55,304 bases of DNA from Bacillota bacterium (lineage in GTDB: Bacteria > Bacillota > UBA994 > UBA5500), in assembly GCA_029781045.1 (NCBI GenBank), contig JAKOXL010000025.1:1-55304 (forward strand), read 5' to 3'. Below are positions 7,753 through 15,870 of this stretch, one piece after another. Position 1 is the stretch's first letter; each line of letters begins with the position of its first letter. The notes beneath the pieces were generated by a model. It searched no databases. It saw only the letters and a program-made list of their open reading frames with translations, and was not told the DNA's origin. Position numbers and translations under genes: made by a program.

Positions 7753-9189
7753 CTACTCGCCACTACCTTTAATCACTGCCAGCGGTGCCACTCGCACCAC
7801 CTTCTCCACCATGCCGATATCCGCAAGAACATTAACAACCCTATCAATGTCCTTATAGGCAGAAGGGGCCTCATCAATAATCTGACGGTAGTTCTCCGCA
7901 TTGGTGATGATACCGCCCATACTCTTTTGTAAAGCCTGCTCACTGATACTGCGGCGAGCTTCACCCCGCGACATAACCCGCCCCGCACCGTGATTGACAG
8001 AACAGAAGGTCTCGCTTACCTGGGGTTTGCCCACCACCACGTAAGATGATGTACCCATACTGCCAGGCAATAGGGCGGGATGACCAGTGGCTTGGTAGAC
8101 TGGCGGGTTTTGCTGATGACCCGGCGGCAGTGCTCGCGTGGCGCCCTTGCGATGTACCAACAGTCTTCTTCCTTCGTGTTCCTCAAACTTAGCGATATTA
8201 TGCGCCACATCATAGACCACATCTAATCCTATGCTCTGATCCCTCTCCGCAAAGACTTCGGCAAAGGCCTGCCGCACCGCATGGGTAACAATCTGGCGAT
8301 TGGCAAAGGCATAGTTGACCGCACAGGCCATGGCCCCCAAATAGGCTTGCCCCATTTCGCTGTTAATGGCGGCGGCCGCCAACCCCTTGTTGGGCAGTCT
8401 AATACCCTGACGTGGAGCCTCCTTCGCCATCATGGCGCTATACTCGGTGCAAATCTGGTGACCGAAGCCACGACTGCCAGTATGTATCATAAAAGTGATA
8501 CTTCCAACTTCAAGACCCAGCACCTCCGCCAAGGACGGCGAGTATACTTCTTCCACCCGCTGTACTTCCAGAAAATGATTGCCCCCACCCAAAGTACCAA
8601 GTTGCACCGCCCGTTTCAGCATCCGCTGGCTGAGGGCATCGGGATTGGCAAAACTCAAGCAGCCATTTTCCTCTGTGTGTTCCACATCCCGCGGCCGCCC
8701 ATAGCCCTCTGCCACCACGGCTCGGCTGCCTTTTACAAATATTTCCTGTAGCACTTTCCCGCGCCAAGTGCGGTCGGGCGTAGCCATACCTATACCGGTG
8801 GGTACTCTCCGGGTGATGGCTGCCACCAACTGCTCTAAGCGTTTACGTGTAATCTCTTTGGCCGGTACATTTGTTCTTAGTAGCCTTACACCACAGTTAA
8901 TATCCATACCCACCGCCCCGGCCGAAACAACCCCCACTTCAGCATCAGTAGCCATCACACCACCAATGGGAAGGCCGTAACCACTATGAATATCAGGCAT
9001 GCCCAAGACGGCCCGATAGGTGCCAGGCAAACAGGCGGCGTCGCGCAACTGCCTGACCGATTCTTCATCTAGCGACTCCCGCAGCAGCACCTCATCCAAA
9101 TAGACTAGGGCTTCAACCTGCATGTCCCCCATTTTCGGTAGGCGGTAACGATTCTTGCCCACCGGCTGCAAGAGCTGTAGCAGACTCAT
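7753..9189 (-). CDS. rtcB: RtcB RNA ligase
   Basis: RtcB joins 2',3'-cyclic phosphate or 3'-phosphate RNA ends to 5'-OH ends using GTP and Mn(II), and acts in RNA repair. The 478-residue length is normal. Motifs in order are DIHSGYGLPIGGV, GMDINCGVRLL (metal-binding Cys), GTLGGGNHFLEV, IHTGSRGFGHQI, YDVAHNIAKFEEH, HRKGATRALPP, GSMGTSSYVV and the guanylated-His region CSVNHGAGRVMSR. All expected metal and histidine ligands appear present. No archease or RtcA is adjacent, so the gene is a stand-alone unit. Confidence 0.96.
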   Translation of the reverse strand: MSLLQLLQPVGKNRYRLPKMGDMQVEALVYLDEVLLRESLDEESVRQLRDAACLPGTYRAVLGMPDIHSGYGLPIGGVMATDAEVGVVSAGAVGMDINCGVRLLRTNVPAKEITRKRLEQLVAAITRRVPTGIGMATPDRTWRGKVLQEIFVKGSRAVVAEGYGRPRDVEHTEENGCLSFANPDALSQRMLKRAVQLGTLGGGNHFLEVQRVEEVYSPSLAEVLGLEVGSITFMIHTGSRGFGHQICTEYSAMMAKEAPRQGIRLPNKGLAAAAINSEMGQAYLGAMACAVNYAFANRQIVTHAVRQAFAEVFAERDQSIGLDVVYDVAHNIAKFEEHEGRRLLVHRKGATRALPPGHQQNPPVYQATGHPALLPGSMGTSSYVVVGKPQVSETFCSVNHGAGRVMSRGEARRSISEQALQKSMGGIITNAENYRQIIDEAPSAYKDIDRVVNVLADIGMVEKVVRVAPLAVIKGSGE

Positions 9190-9215
9190 ACCTATCCCCC
9201 TTTTGTTTTTGCTGA

Positions 9216-9258
9216 TAAAAAGGCGACTCCGTCGTGGACAGTTGCGGCGGGGTCGCCT
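9216..9258 (-). terminator. Terminator after the RNase HI-propeller gene
   Basis: A 14-base stem with two mismatches (AGGCGACTCCGTCG against its partner ending at 9258) is followed on the minus strand by TTTTTAT. It lies about 85 bases past the stop at 9344. Confidence 0.8.
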
Positions 9259-9343
9259 AAGTAAGGTTATCCTTACAAGGCCAGATCCGTAGTACGGTCA
9301 ACGGCCTTGTTTGCATTATAGACGTAACTCTTTGGATCCTTAG

Positions 9344-10690
9344 TTAGCACTTGAGATATGCGATACCGTCGGGATGGATACCCACGTCGATGCGGTCCAC
9401 TTCCTTCAAGGTAGTTACATCGATCACCGAGATATCGTTAGTCTTATTATTGGCCACATAGGCGAAATGGCCACTGTCGTCAAAGACAACACCGCCAGGC
9501 CACACTCCCACTCGGATGCGCTTAATCTCCCAAGGCCGGCCACAATCGATAATCGACAGGTCCCCCGACTCCCGGTTGGGCACAAAGGCATAGCGTCCGT
9601 CGGGACTCATCATGAGGCGAATCGGAACGGTGCCCAGTTTCAATGTGTGTAACACCCGGTGGTCCTGCGGATCCAGTACGTATAGATTGTTATCGTGCTG
9701 GTTGGCCACATAGACCTGATTGGTATGGGGATGAACCGCCACGCCTTCTGGACCACGACCCACTGGAATATGGGTGACTATCTCCTCCTTTTCCATATCA
9801 AAAAGGGTTAGACTATCCGATCTGATATTGGCAATATAGGCAAAGCGCTCGTCGGGCGTGAGCGACACCATATGTACTGATTCTTGTCCGGTAGCATACA
9901 CTCGCTTAACCTCTAAGGAAGGCAAATCGAAAATGAAGAACTTGCCCGAGCGGGTCGATGCCAGTAGGAGCCTTTTGCCGTCGCGGGTGATGGCCAGGCC
10001 ATGAGGAAAGCGAAAATCGGGGTGCGTTACCCGCTTGGTTATGGTCATAGTATCGTTGTCGAAGGCCAAAAGAGTATCACCGCCGGAGCAGGTAACATAG
10101 GCTTGTTTGCCATCGGGACTAACGACGACTTCATGAGGGTTCTTATCGACCGGGATTGTCTTCACAATCCGGCGGGCGGCAATATCCACGTACATTACGG
10201 TGTCTTCATCTTTATTGAGCACCAGCAAGTAACCGGTCTTGGTCATTGTATCTCCTCCTTTTATGGCCATACGAGCCAAATAGTCACAACGTTCATTTAG
10301 TTCGTTGCCGGCATGACCGGCCACCTTTTCCCATCGGACTCGACGTCTGGCCGCTAGACTTAGTAGTCGCTGCCATAGATCCTTATTGGCCACCGGATCA
10401 CCTTTAGCATTTAGCCAGCCATTTCGCTGCCATTTATCCAGCCAGCCTTCTCGCCAAGCCCGTACCAAGTAGGCGCTATCGCTGTGTATAATCACCTCAC
10501 TTCCTTCGGGGGTGTTTTCTAGAGCCACTACTGTCGCCAGCATTTCCATCCGTTGGTTGGTGGTCTGCTCTTCCCTGCCAAAAAGCTCTTTTATTCCAGC
10601 CGTACTTTTTATGATCACACCGTAACCGCCAGGACCTGGATTCCCTGAACAGGCCCCATCAGTGTAGACTACTATGGTTTCGTTGCTCAT
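9344..10690 (-). CDS. rnhA: RNase HI fused in frame to a YVTN-type beta-propeller
   Basis: Residues 1-145 form a complete RNase HI, which cuts the RNA strand of RNA-DNA hybrids: YTDGACSGNPGPGGYG (Asp11), TTNQRMEM (Glu49), HSDSAYL (Asp71), GHAGN and CDYLAR (Asp136). There is no stop. The frame continues into about 300 residues of seven YVTN/lactonase-like repeats such as VVVSPDGKQAYVTCSGG. The ATG at 10690 has GGAGGG upstream and overlaps the nth 3' end by 32 bases. An intact second ribosome-binding site and ATG lie inside the frame at 10246, so the propeller may also, or mainly, be made separately. The fusion may reflect loss of an rnhA stop codon. Confidence 0.85.
   Translation of the reverse strand: MSNETIVVYTDGACSGNPGPGGYGVIIKSTAGIKELFGREEQTTNQRMEMLATVVALENTPEGSEVIIHSDSAYLVRAWREGWLDKWQRNGWLNAKGDPVANKDLWQRLLSLAARRRVRWEKVAGHAGNELNERCDYLARMAIKGGDTMTKTGYLLVLNKDEDTVMYVDIAARRIVKTIPVDKNPHEVVVSPDGKQAYVTCSGGDTLLAFDNDTMTITKRVTHPDFRFPHGLAITRDGKRLLLASTRSGKFFIFDLPSLEVKRVYATGQESVHMVSLTPDERFAYIANIRSDSLTLFDMEKEEIVTHIPVGRGPEGVAVHPHTNQVYVANQHDNNLYVLDPQDHRVLHTLKLGTVPIRLMMSPDGRYAFVPNRESGDLSIIDCGRPWEIKRIRVGVWPGGVVFDDSGHFAYVANNKTNDISVIDVTTLKEVDRIDVGIHPDGIAYLKC
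10244..10260 (-). promoter_or_regulatory. Internal ribosome-binding site and ATG for the propeller
   Basis: On the minus strand AAGGAGGAGATACAATG sits exactly at the junction of the RNase HI and propeller domains. It has ideal spacing (ATG at 10246) and is read in the fused frame as KGGDTM. Its strength argues that a propeller starting at residue 149 is produced on its own. Confidence 0.75.
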
Positions 10691-11333
10691 CAGACTTCCC
10701 TCCAGTTTTCTGAAACTCGGGGCATAATCGGGCCAAGGGACAGATGGCGCAATTGGGGCGGCGGGCATGGCACTGGCGGCGACCATGCCAGATAAGCCAA
10801 TGATGGGCGTGAACCCACTGCTCTTCTGGCAGCAGAGCAGTCAGTTCGGCCTCCACCTGATCGGGAGTGCGTCCTTGCGCCAGTCCTAAACGACGGCTAA
10901 CCCGCAGCACATGGGTATCTACAGCAAAGGCCGGAATATTAAAGGCATTGGCAAGCACCACATTAGCCGTCTTACGGCCAACTCCTGGCAGCTGCATCAG
11001 AGCTTCCCGCGAAGGGGGCACCTGCCCTCCATACTCTTGCAGCAAGACTTGGCAAGTGGCCGCGATGTGCTTGGCTTTATTGTGAAACAGACCCACACCC
11101 TTTATATGTTCTTCCAATTCCTCAATGGTCAGTTCCGCCATGGCCTCCACCGTTGGGTACTTGGCAAACAACTCTTTCGTCAGCTTGTTTACCTGCTCAT
11201 CGGTGGACTGGGCCGAGAGGATGGTGGCCACCAGCAGTTGAAAGGGGGTTTCAAACTTTAGCTCGCAGTGGGCATTAGGATATACTGTTGCTAAGATGGC
11301 AAAGACCTCTTGTGCATGTGTTCTTAGATCCAT
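10659..11333 (-). CDS. nth: Endonuclease III
   Basis: A base-excision repair DNA glycosylase/AP lyase for oxidised pyrimidines. The 224-residue protein has the helix-hairpin-helix LPGVGRKTANVVL with the catalytic lysine, the catalytic aspartate in FAVDTHVLRVSRRLGL, and the C-terminal [4Fe-4S] loop C-x6-C-x2-C-x5-C (CHARRPNCAICPLARLC). It is translationally overlapped by the downstream rnhA start. Divergent from the alkyladenine glycosylase gene, so two repair genes share one intergenic region. Confidence 0.95.
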   Translation of the reverse strand: MDLRTHAQEVFAILATVYPNAHCELKFETPFQLLVATILSAQSTDEQVNKLTKELFAKYPTVEAMAELTIEELEEHIKGVGLFHNKAKHIAATCQVLLQEYGGQVPPSREALMQLPGVGRKTANVVLANAFNIPAFAVDTHVLRVSRRLGLAQGRTPDQVEAELTALLPEEQWVHAHHWLIWHGRRQCHARRPNCAICPLARLCPEFQKTGGKSDEQRNHSSLH

Positions 11334-11385
11334 AGTTTTCTCCTTATCTCAATTCTCATCTTTCTAGTTGGGGAGGATACTCCAG

Positions 11386-11970
11386 ATGGAGCCATTACCC
11401 ATTGATTTCTACCTAAACGGCGATACAACCTCCATCGCCCGCGACCTCTTGGGCAAAATACTTATTCATGAAACGGACAAAGGTATAGTCGGCGGCATAA
11501 TTGTAGAAACCGAGGCCTACTTAGGCCAGAATGACCCGGCAAGCCATGCCTATCGTGGATTGACTCGCCGCAACAGCAGTATGTTCGGGCCGCCGGGGAC
11601 CAGTTACGTGTACATCAGTTACGGAGTTCATCACTGCTTTAACGTGGTGTGTCAGCCCTCCGGAATAGGAGAGGCAGTGCTCATCCGAGCCTTAGAACCA
11701 TTAATGGGCCTAGAGATAATGGAAAGCAATCGCAAGGGGGTGGCTAAAGAACAACTAACCAACGGCCCAGGGAAACTATGCCAGGCACTGGGCATTGACT
11801 TGAGGCTGAATGGCCACGATCTAACTCAACGACCTCTCTTTCTGTTACCTGGCCCCTCCCCCTACGCCATCGGTAACAGCCCGCGCATTGGCATTAGCGT
11901 AGGCCGGGAGCTACCGCTGCGGTTTTATATCAAGGGAAATCGTTATGTTTCGCGTTCCCCAAGAAACTAA
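11386..11970 (+). CDS. 3-methyladenine DNA glycosylase (AAG/MPG type)
   Basis: A 194-residue protein of the AAG family, which removes alkylated purines. Motifs include RDLLGKIL, VETEAYLGQNDPASHAYRG, the GTSYVYISYGVHHCFNVV segment, AVLIRALEP and LTNGPGKLCQALGI. The glutamate in VETEAY is the expected catalytic residue. The ATG at 11386 is chosen over the upstream TTG at 11368 because GGGGAGG lies nine bases before it. It stands divergent from nth and is followed by its own terminator. Confidence 0.93.
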   Translation: MEPLPIDFYLNGDTTSIARDLLGKILIHETDKGIVGGIIVETEAYLGQNDPASHAYRGLTRRNSSMFGPPGTSYVYISYGVHHCFNVVCQPSGIGEAVLIRALEPLMGLEIMESNRKGVAKEQLTNGPGKLCQALGIDLRLNGHDLTQRPLFLLPGPSPYAIGNSPRIGISVGRELPLRFYIKGNRYVSRSPRN

Positions 11971-11978
11971 GTTGAAAA

Positions 11979-12012
11979 AAGGAGCTGTAAGAGAACAGCC
12001 CCTTCTTCTTTA
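11979..12012 (+). terminator. Terminator after the mpg gene
   Basis: A ten-base stem with one mismatch (AAGGAGCTGT and ACAGCCCCTT, six-base loop) followed by CTTCTTCTTT, nine bases after the stop. Confidence 0.75.
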
Positions 12013-12051
12013 TAGTACCGACGGGCCGACATGTTTGAGACCCAGTCAAGA

Positions 12052-12124
12052 CCAGCGATGCTCCGCCGACCTTAGCCCCTCTTCTCTTTAATAATCGGGC
12101 CCAAAAGCACTGTGCGTGTAACCT
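12052..12124 (+). repeat. Dispersed intergenic repeat, degenerate copy
   Basis: Between two converging genes lies a stretch related to the repeats at both window ends. Read on the minus strand it has ACGCACAGTGC, TTGGGCCC, ATTATTAAAG, GAGGGGC and TAAGG in the same order and spacing. Similarity by eye is about 65-70 percent over 60 bases, much weaker than between the two end copies. Confidence 0.5.
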
Positions 12125-12577
12125 CTACTTTTTCTCCATTTCGGCTCGCCGATAGGTATCGATGTTATCGGAAACCTGTTGTAACAGCCCGATGAATTCC
12201 TTAACCTTGTCTTCTGGCAGTCCGCGGGCTGCTATTCTCAAGAAGTCGGCGTAAACGCTCTGTATGTATTCTTCCTCCTGCCAAGCCTTTTCGGTTAAGT
12301 GGATCAGATTGGAGCGCTTATCGTTGGGGTTGGGTTCTCGCACGATGTAGCCCTTTTTCTCCAAGGAGTTGATAGTGCGAGAAATGGCTGGCTTGCTCAC
12401 ATCTACCCCAGTGACGATGGCATCCTGACTGACCCGGTCACCGTTGGTATATAAGAACATTAGCACGTTGGTCTCCGCGCTGCTAAGGTTTTTCTCTTTG
12501 AATGCCTGGTTTAAATAGAGTTGAGCGCTCTGCACTATGTTGCTGCCCACACTGATTAGTTGTTTGATACTCTGCAT
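12125..12577 (-). CDS. MarR-family transcriptional regulator
   Basis: A 150-residue winged-helix regulator. The DNA-binding core shows SSAETNVLMFLYTNG, then VSKPAISRTINSLEKKGYIVRE as recognition helix and start of the wing, and DKRSNLIHLTEKA as the wing/effector segment. N- and C-terminal helices would form the dimer interface. The neighbours do not reveal its target: it is convergent with mpg and has no transporter beside it. A role at the fab promoters is conceivable, since FabT is a MarR protein, but nothing here shows it. Confidence 0.9.
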   Translation of the reverse strand: MQSIKQLISVGSNIVQSAQLYLNQAFKEKNLSSAETNVLMFLYTNGDRVSQDAIVTGVDVSKPAISRTINSLEKKGYIVREPNPNDKRSNLIHLTEKAWQEEEYIQSVYADFLRIAARGLPEDKVKEFIGLLQQVSDNIDTYRRAEMEKK

Positions 12578-12651
12578 ATAGCATCCCCTGTTCCGTTAAA
12601 AAGCAAATTCTCTATATATTATGTTGCCTCATTTCTGTTACATAATCAAGC

Positions 12652-12690
12652 AAAAAAGCTGCCCCTCTAGCCTAGCTGCTGGAGAGGCAG
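12652..12690 (-). terminator. Terminator after the small hypothetical gene
   Basis: Imperfect 13-base stem between CTGCCCCTCTAGC (12659) and its partner ending at 12690, followed on the minus strand by CTTTTTTG. Confidence 0.75.
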
Positions 12691-12698
12691 TCTTCTTA

Positions 12699-12932
12699 TC
12701 AGTGTAGGCGACGCACAATTAGATACTGCTCATCGTCTCCCTCACTCTTATAAGGTTGATATGTATAACCATTGGAGGTAAGCAAGTTGATCAGCGACCC
12801 TGCCTGGGGCGAGTCGGTGGAATCCACTCGTATGCGGAGTCCTTCATCTTGGGCCAGTTCAGCCAACCGCCGTCGCAGACGTCGCAGATCCTCTTCGCTT
12901 ATACCGCGGCTCATATCAAATGTGTACTCCAA
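12699..12932 (-). CDS. Small hypothetical protein, 77 residues
   Basis: Not recognised. A TTG at 12932 with GGAGG nine bases upstream starts MEYTFDMSRGISEEDLRRLR. The product looks like a small alpha/beta domain: beta strand, a basic helix (SEEDLRRLRRRLAELAQ), a strand (RIRVDS), a helix (AGSLINLLTSNGY) and a final strand (QYLIVRRL). An upstream in-frame start at 13013 is unlikely because it would lie within the terminator of the next gene upstream. Own terminator downstream. Confidence 0.6.
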   Translation of the reverse strand: MEYTFDMSRGISEEDLRRLRRRLAELAQDEGLRIRVDSTDSPQAGSLINLLTSNGYTYQPYKSEGDDEQYLIVRRLH

Positions 12933-12978
12933 CCATCCACACCTCCCATACTTCGCCCTTAGGTTGTGCAGCTTATGC

Positions 12979-13017
12979 AAAAAAATACGGCATGACGCAG
13001 GAACCTGCGTCATGCCG
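12979..13017 (-). terminator. Terminator after the TagO-like gene
   Basis: A perfect 14-base inverted repeat starting CGGCATGACGCAGG, tight loop, followed on the minus strand by ATTTTTTT. The stem begins 18 bases past the stop at 13035. Confidence 0.9.
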
Positions 13018-13034
13018 AGGGATGGTCTCCAATA

Positions 13035-13994
13035 CTAATGGCGACTGGCAAACAAGAAGATGAGGGCGGTAAGAGAGAAACAAATACTGATCAAGTACAT
13101 GAAATAGACGGTTTGGACTTGATTCAGGCCCCAGCGCTGCAAGCGGTGATGGGTGTGCCCTAAGTCGGCCACATAGAAGGGTTGACCGTTCTTGGTGCGG
13201 CGGATAACATTCATAGCCGTATCAGCAATCGGCAAGCCGAGGGCCAGTATGGGTATGATCATACCGACAAAGGTGGCACTCTTGAAAGAGCCACTTACCG
13301 AGATGGCTCCTAGCAGAAACCCTAGAAAATTGGAGCCCATGTCTCCCATGAAAATGGATGCCGGGTACTTATTGAAGCGCAAGAATCCTAAAGTAATACC
13401 CACCACAATGACGGCCAAGGTTGCCGAGGGCGTTTGGTTCATCTGCCAAGCCACCAAGGCCAAGGTGCTAGCAGCGATACAGGTAATGCCGGCTGCTAGT
13501 CCATCGAGTCCGTCCATGAAGTTCACCACATTCATAACGCCAACAACCCACAACACCGTCATTAGATAGGACACCAAGGGCGAGAAAAAGATCAACTGTC
13601 TGGTGGCGGAGAATGGATTCGTAATGTGGAAAATACGTATCCCACAACTAGCCAATATGAGGGCAGCTAGAACTTGTCCCAGCAGCTTGGGTAGCGCTCC
13701 CAGCTCTTTCCCCCGCGATTTGGTATAATCGTCTACTAACCCCACGCCAAAAGCCACTATCGCACCTAGTAGGATACCAAGACGATTGCCCTTTAAAGGC
13801 ACAGCTAGCAGCGAAGAAATGAGGAAACTAATCAACATGGCCCAACCACCCATCAAAGGTGTGGGTTTAGCATGGGGTTTACGTTTACTAGGTATATCTA
13901 TTAGACCTAAACGGTAGGAAAGGCGTTCAGCCAAAGGAGTAAAAAGCCATACCAGCAATCCGGACAATACAAATATGGTTATATAGCGTAACAA
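13035..13994 (-). CDS. tagO: Undecaprenyl-phosphate GlcNAc-1-phosphate transferase (TagO/WecA type)
   Basis: A 319-residue membrane enzyme of the MraY/WecA/TagO family, which loads a sugar-1-phosphate onto undecaprenyl phosphate to start wall polymer synthesis. About ten membrane segments are present. Motifs: RKPHAKPTPLMGG, VDDYTKSRG (aspartate pair), NFMDGLDGLAAG, IFMGDMGSNFLG and the HTHHRLQRWG loop typical of WecA/TagO rather than MraY. TTG start with GAGGAG upstream. Presumably primes teichoic-acid-like or other wall glycopolymers, but no other such genes are in view. Confidence 0.92.
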   Translation of the reverse strand: MLRYITIFVLSGLLVWLFTPLAERLSYRLGLIDIPSKRKPHAKPTPLMGGWAMLISFLISSLLAVPLKGNRLGILLGAIVAFGVGLVDDYTKSRGKELGALPKLLGQVLAALILASCGIRIFHITNPFSATRQLIFFSPLVSYLMTVLWVVGVMNVVNFMDGLDGLAAGITCIAASTLALVAWQMNQTPSATLAVIVVGITLGFLRFNKYPASIFMGDMGSNFLGFLLGAISVSGSFKSATFVGMIIPILALGLPIADTAMNVIRRTKNGQPFYVADLGHTHHRLQRWGLNQVQTVYFMYLISICFSLTALIFLFASRH

Positions 13995-14079
13995 GGTCTA
14001 TCCGCTCCTCGTTTTGTCTAGCAGTCTAGCAATATAGCAAATCTACTACACCAATTATATAGCTACTTCGCCACTATGG

Positions 14080-14880
14080 TTAGATGTCCTGCCAATTCAT
14101 TTTAGGTAATACCTGCCTATACTTGGCACGCATTTCTTCCCGGCTCAACTCGGGAGGCCACAACTCAATGGCGGAAAGCGGTAACCTCATGGCCGCGCTA
14201 ACGTTGCTATAAATCGACGGATTCTCTTTCCCCAGATCCCGCAAGAGTTCTTTCACTCGTTGCCGGGTTGACTTTCCATCAATTGGACAACCGCTGGGCA
14301 CCGGTTCCCAGTCAAAGAAGCTTCTAGTAGCCCGGATTTCGTCTTCTCGTAGATAAATAAGCGGGCGAATAACCAACAGACCGCTCCGATCCTGTCTTGT
14401 AACCGGAGTAAATGTCTTAATCTGACCAGAATAGAGAATGCTCATCAGCAAGGTTTCGACCGCATCATCATGGTGGTGAGCAAGGGCTAAACGATTATAG
14501 CCTTCTCGTTTAGCAATTCGATTCAAAGCCCCGCGACGCAAATAGGCACAGCGAGGGCAAGGGTTCTGGCGACTAGGAGCAAAGACGGCGGCTGCCAGAT
14601 TAATCCTCTCTAGAAAAAGGGGAACGCCCAGGCTATCGCATAACTCCTGCAATCGATGGGCGGGGAAGTTGTCAGCATACATAGGATCAATGGTGACAGC
14701 GGCCAAATCAAACGGGAAAGGAGCCGTATGCCTTAGGGCTGCTAAAGCGTATAGCAAAAAGGCACTATCCTTCCCTCCTGACAGCCCAACTAGACAACGG
14801 TCACCCGGACCCAGCATAGAAAACTCCATGAGGGCGCGCCAGATAGTGCGGCCTATTGATAGTGGCAGTTGTGGTTGCAT
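14080..14880 (-). CDS. TtcA-like tRNA thiolation ATPase
   Basis: A 266-residue PP-loop protein of the TtcA/TilS superfamily. It has the ATP-binding SGGKDSAFLL loop, a CPRC pair in the middle (cysteines expected to hold an Fe-S cluster), LALAHHHDDAVETLLM, and a late Cys in PSGCPIDG. TtcA thiolates cytidine 32 of tRNA. Clostridial homologues include several related subgroups, so the exact modified base is uncertain. The start has GGGGAGG upstream. The following gene on the strand upstream is a UbiA prenyltransferase about 80 bases away. Confidence 0.86.
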   Translation of the reverse strand: MQPQLPLSIGRTIWRALMEFSMLGPGDRCLVGLSGGKDSAFLLYALAALRHTAPFPFDLAAVTIDPMYADNFPAHRLQELCDSLGVPLFLERINLAAAVFAPSRQNPCPRCAYLRRGALNRIAKREGYNRLALAHHHDDAVETLLMSILYSGQIKTFTPVTRQDRSGLLVIRPLIYLREDEIRATRSFFDWEPVPSGCPIDGKSTRQRVKELLRDLGKENPSIYSNVSAAMRLPLSAIELWPPELSREEMRAKYRQVLPKMNWQDI

Positions 14881-14961
14881 ACTCTTCCCTCCCCAATCAA
14901 ATCAGTATAACTCGATTTGCAGCATTGCTCAAGAGGAAGGAGTATGAAAGGGTAAGGTGAC

Positions 14962-15870
14962 TCACAATAGCCAACCCAATGCCCAGGCGTGTAGAAGGTT
15001 AATGCCCAAAATCTGCAGTTCTCGGCGCGCCATCTGCTGCCTTGATGATACGTTCTGATGATAAGCCAAGCAGGCTCCACAACCAGCTGCCAGAGCACTC
15101 CCAAGAAAGCGTCGGTTACTAAAGCTGAGGTTAAGTGCTATAAACAGAGCCAGCAAAAAGTAGGCTACCACAACTAGACGAGTCGCTTGACCTCCAAAAC
15201 GGGCAGCCACATAAGCCACGGTAGTACGCTTTGCCGGTTTTGCTTGCAGATCTCGCTGCCAATCGGGCAAATGATGCTGCATCAACCAAGCCACCGACAG
15301 CAAGCCATGGAGCACCGCCTCGGCCCAAGGGGAAAAATCGAGACGATCCTGCAACCCTTGGTAAAAGGCTAGACTACAAGCCACTATGGCAGGGAAAGCG
15401 GCCAACCATTCACCCAGAAGCGGCACATAGGACAAGCGCCAGGGCCACTGGCTATAGGCTATGGCACCCCAGAGCCCAATCAGCAGATAGACGTACAGAA
15501 GATAATTGCTAGCCTGGCTGAAGACAAGGCCTAAAACCAAAAAAACACTAAAGTAAGCAATGGGCAGCAACTGATGTTGCCCTAAATAGCCGATGCGCAA
15601 GACCCCACTGCCGCCCGACCATATTTCTTGGGCATCCACATCAGTACCGCTTTGCCAATCGGTCAAGTCATTTAAACTATGGGCCAACCAACCTTGGATT
15701 AAACCTGCTACCAATATAAGTCGCACTAGGGGTGCCATGGCTATTGGGGAGCCGCCTCTCCAAACCAACCCCACCGCCATGAGACAAGCACCCCCCGACC
15801 AGGCCAGGACGGGCACCGGCCTTAGTAGTACCCATAGACCCTGGAGCAGCCTCTTTCCTTGCCCCATCAT
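14962..15870 (-). CDS. UbiA-family prenyltransferase
   Basis: A 302-residue membrane protein with about eight to nine helices. The two prenyl-diphosphate-binding motifs are visible: HSLNDLTDWQSGTD (NxxxDxxxD) and HHLPDWQRD (DxxxD). Such enzymes attach a polyprenyl chain to an aromatic or related acceptor, as MenA does in menaquinone synthesis. The start overlaps the stop of the polyprenyl synthase gene by four bases (ATGA), so the two are translationally coupled and the upstream enzyme likely supplies the prenyl donor. The acceptor is not evident from this window. Confidence 0.85.
   Translation of the reverse strand: MMGQGKRLLQGLWVLLRPVPVLAWSGGACLMAVGLVWRGGSPIAMAPLVRLILVAGLIQGWLAHSLNDLTDWQSGTDVDAQEIWSGGSGVLRIGYLGQHQLLPIAYFSVFLVLGLVFSQASNYLLYVYLLIGLWGAIAYSQWPWRLSYVPLLGEWLAAFPAIVACSLAFYQGLQDRLDFSPWAEAVLHGLLSVAWLMQHHLPDWQRDLQAKPAKRTTVAYVAARFGGQATRLVVVAYFLLALFIALNLSFSNRRFLGSALAAGCGACLAYHQNVSSRQQMARRELQILGINLLHAWALGWLL

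Noticed and set aside
12933-13013. Extension of the 77-residue gene to an upstream start at 13013.
   Set aside because: It would be encoded by the terminator hairpin of the upstream TagO-like gene, and the TTG at 12932 has a proper GGAGG.
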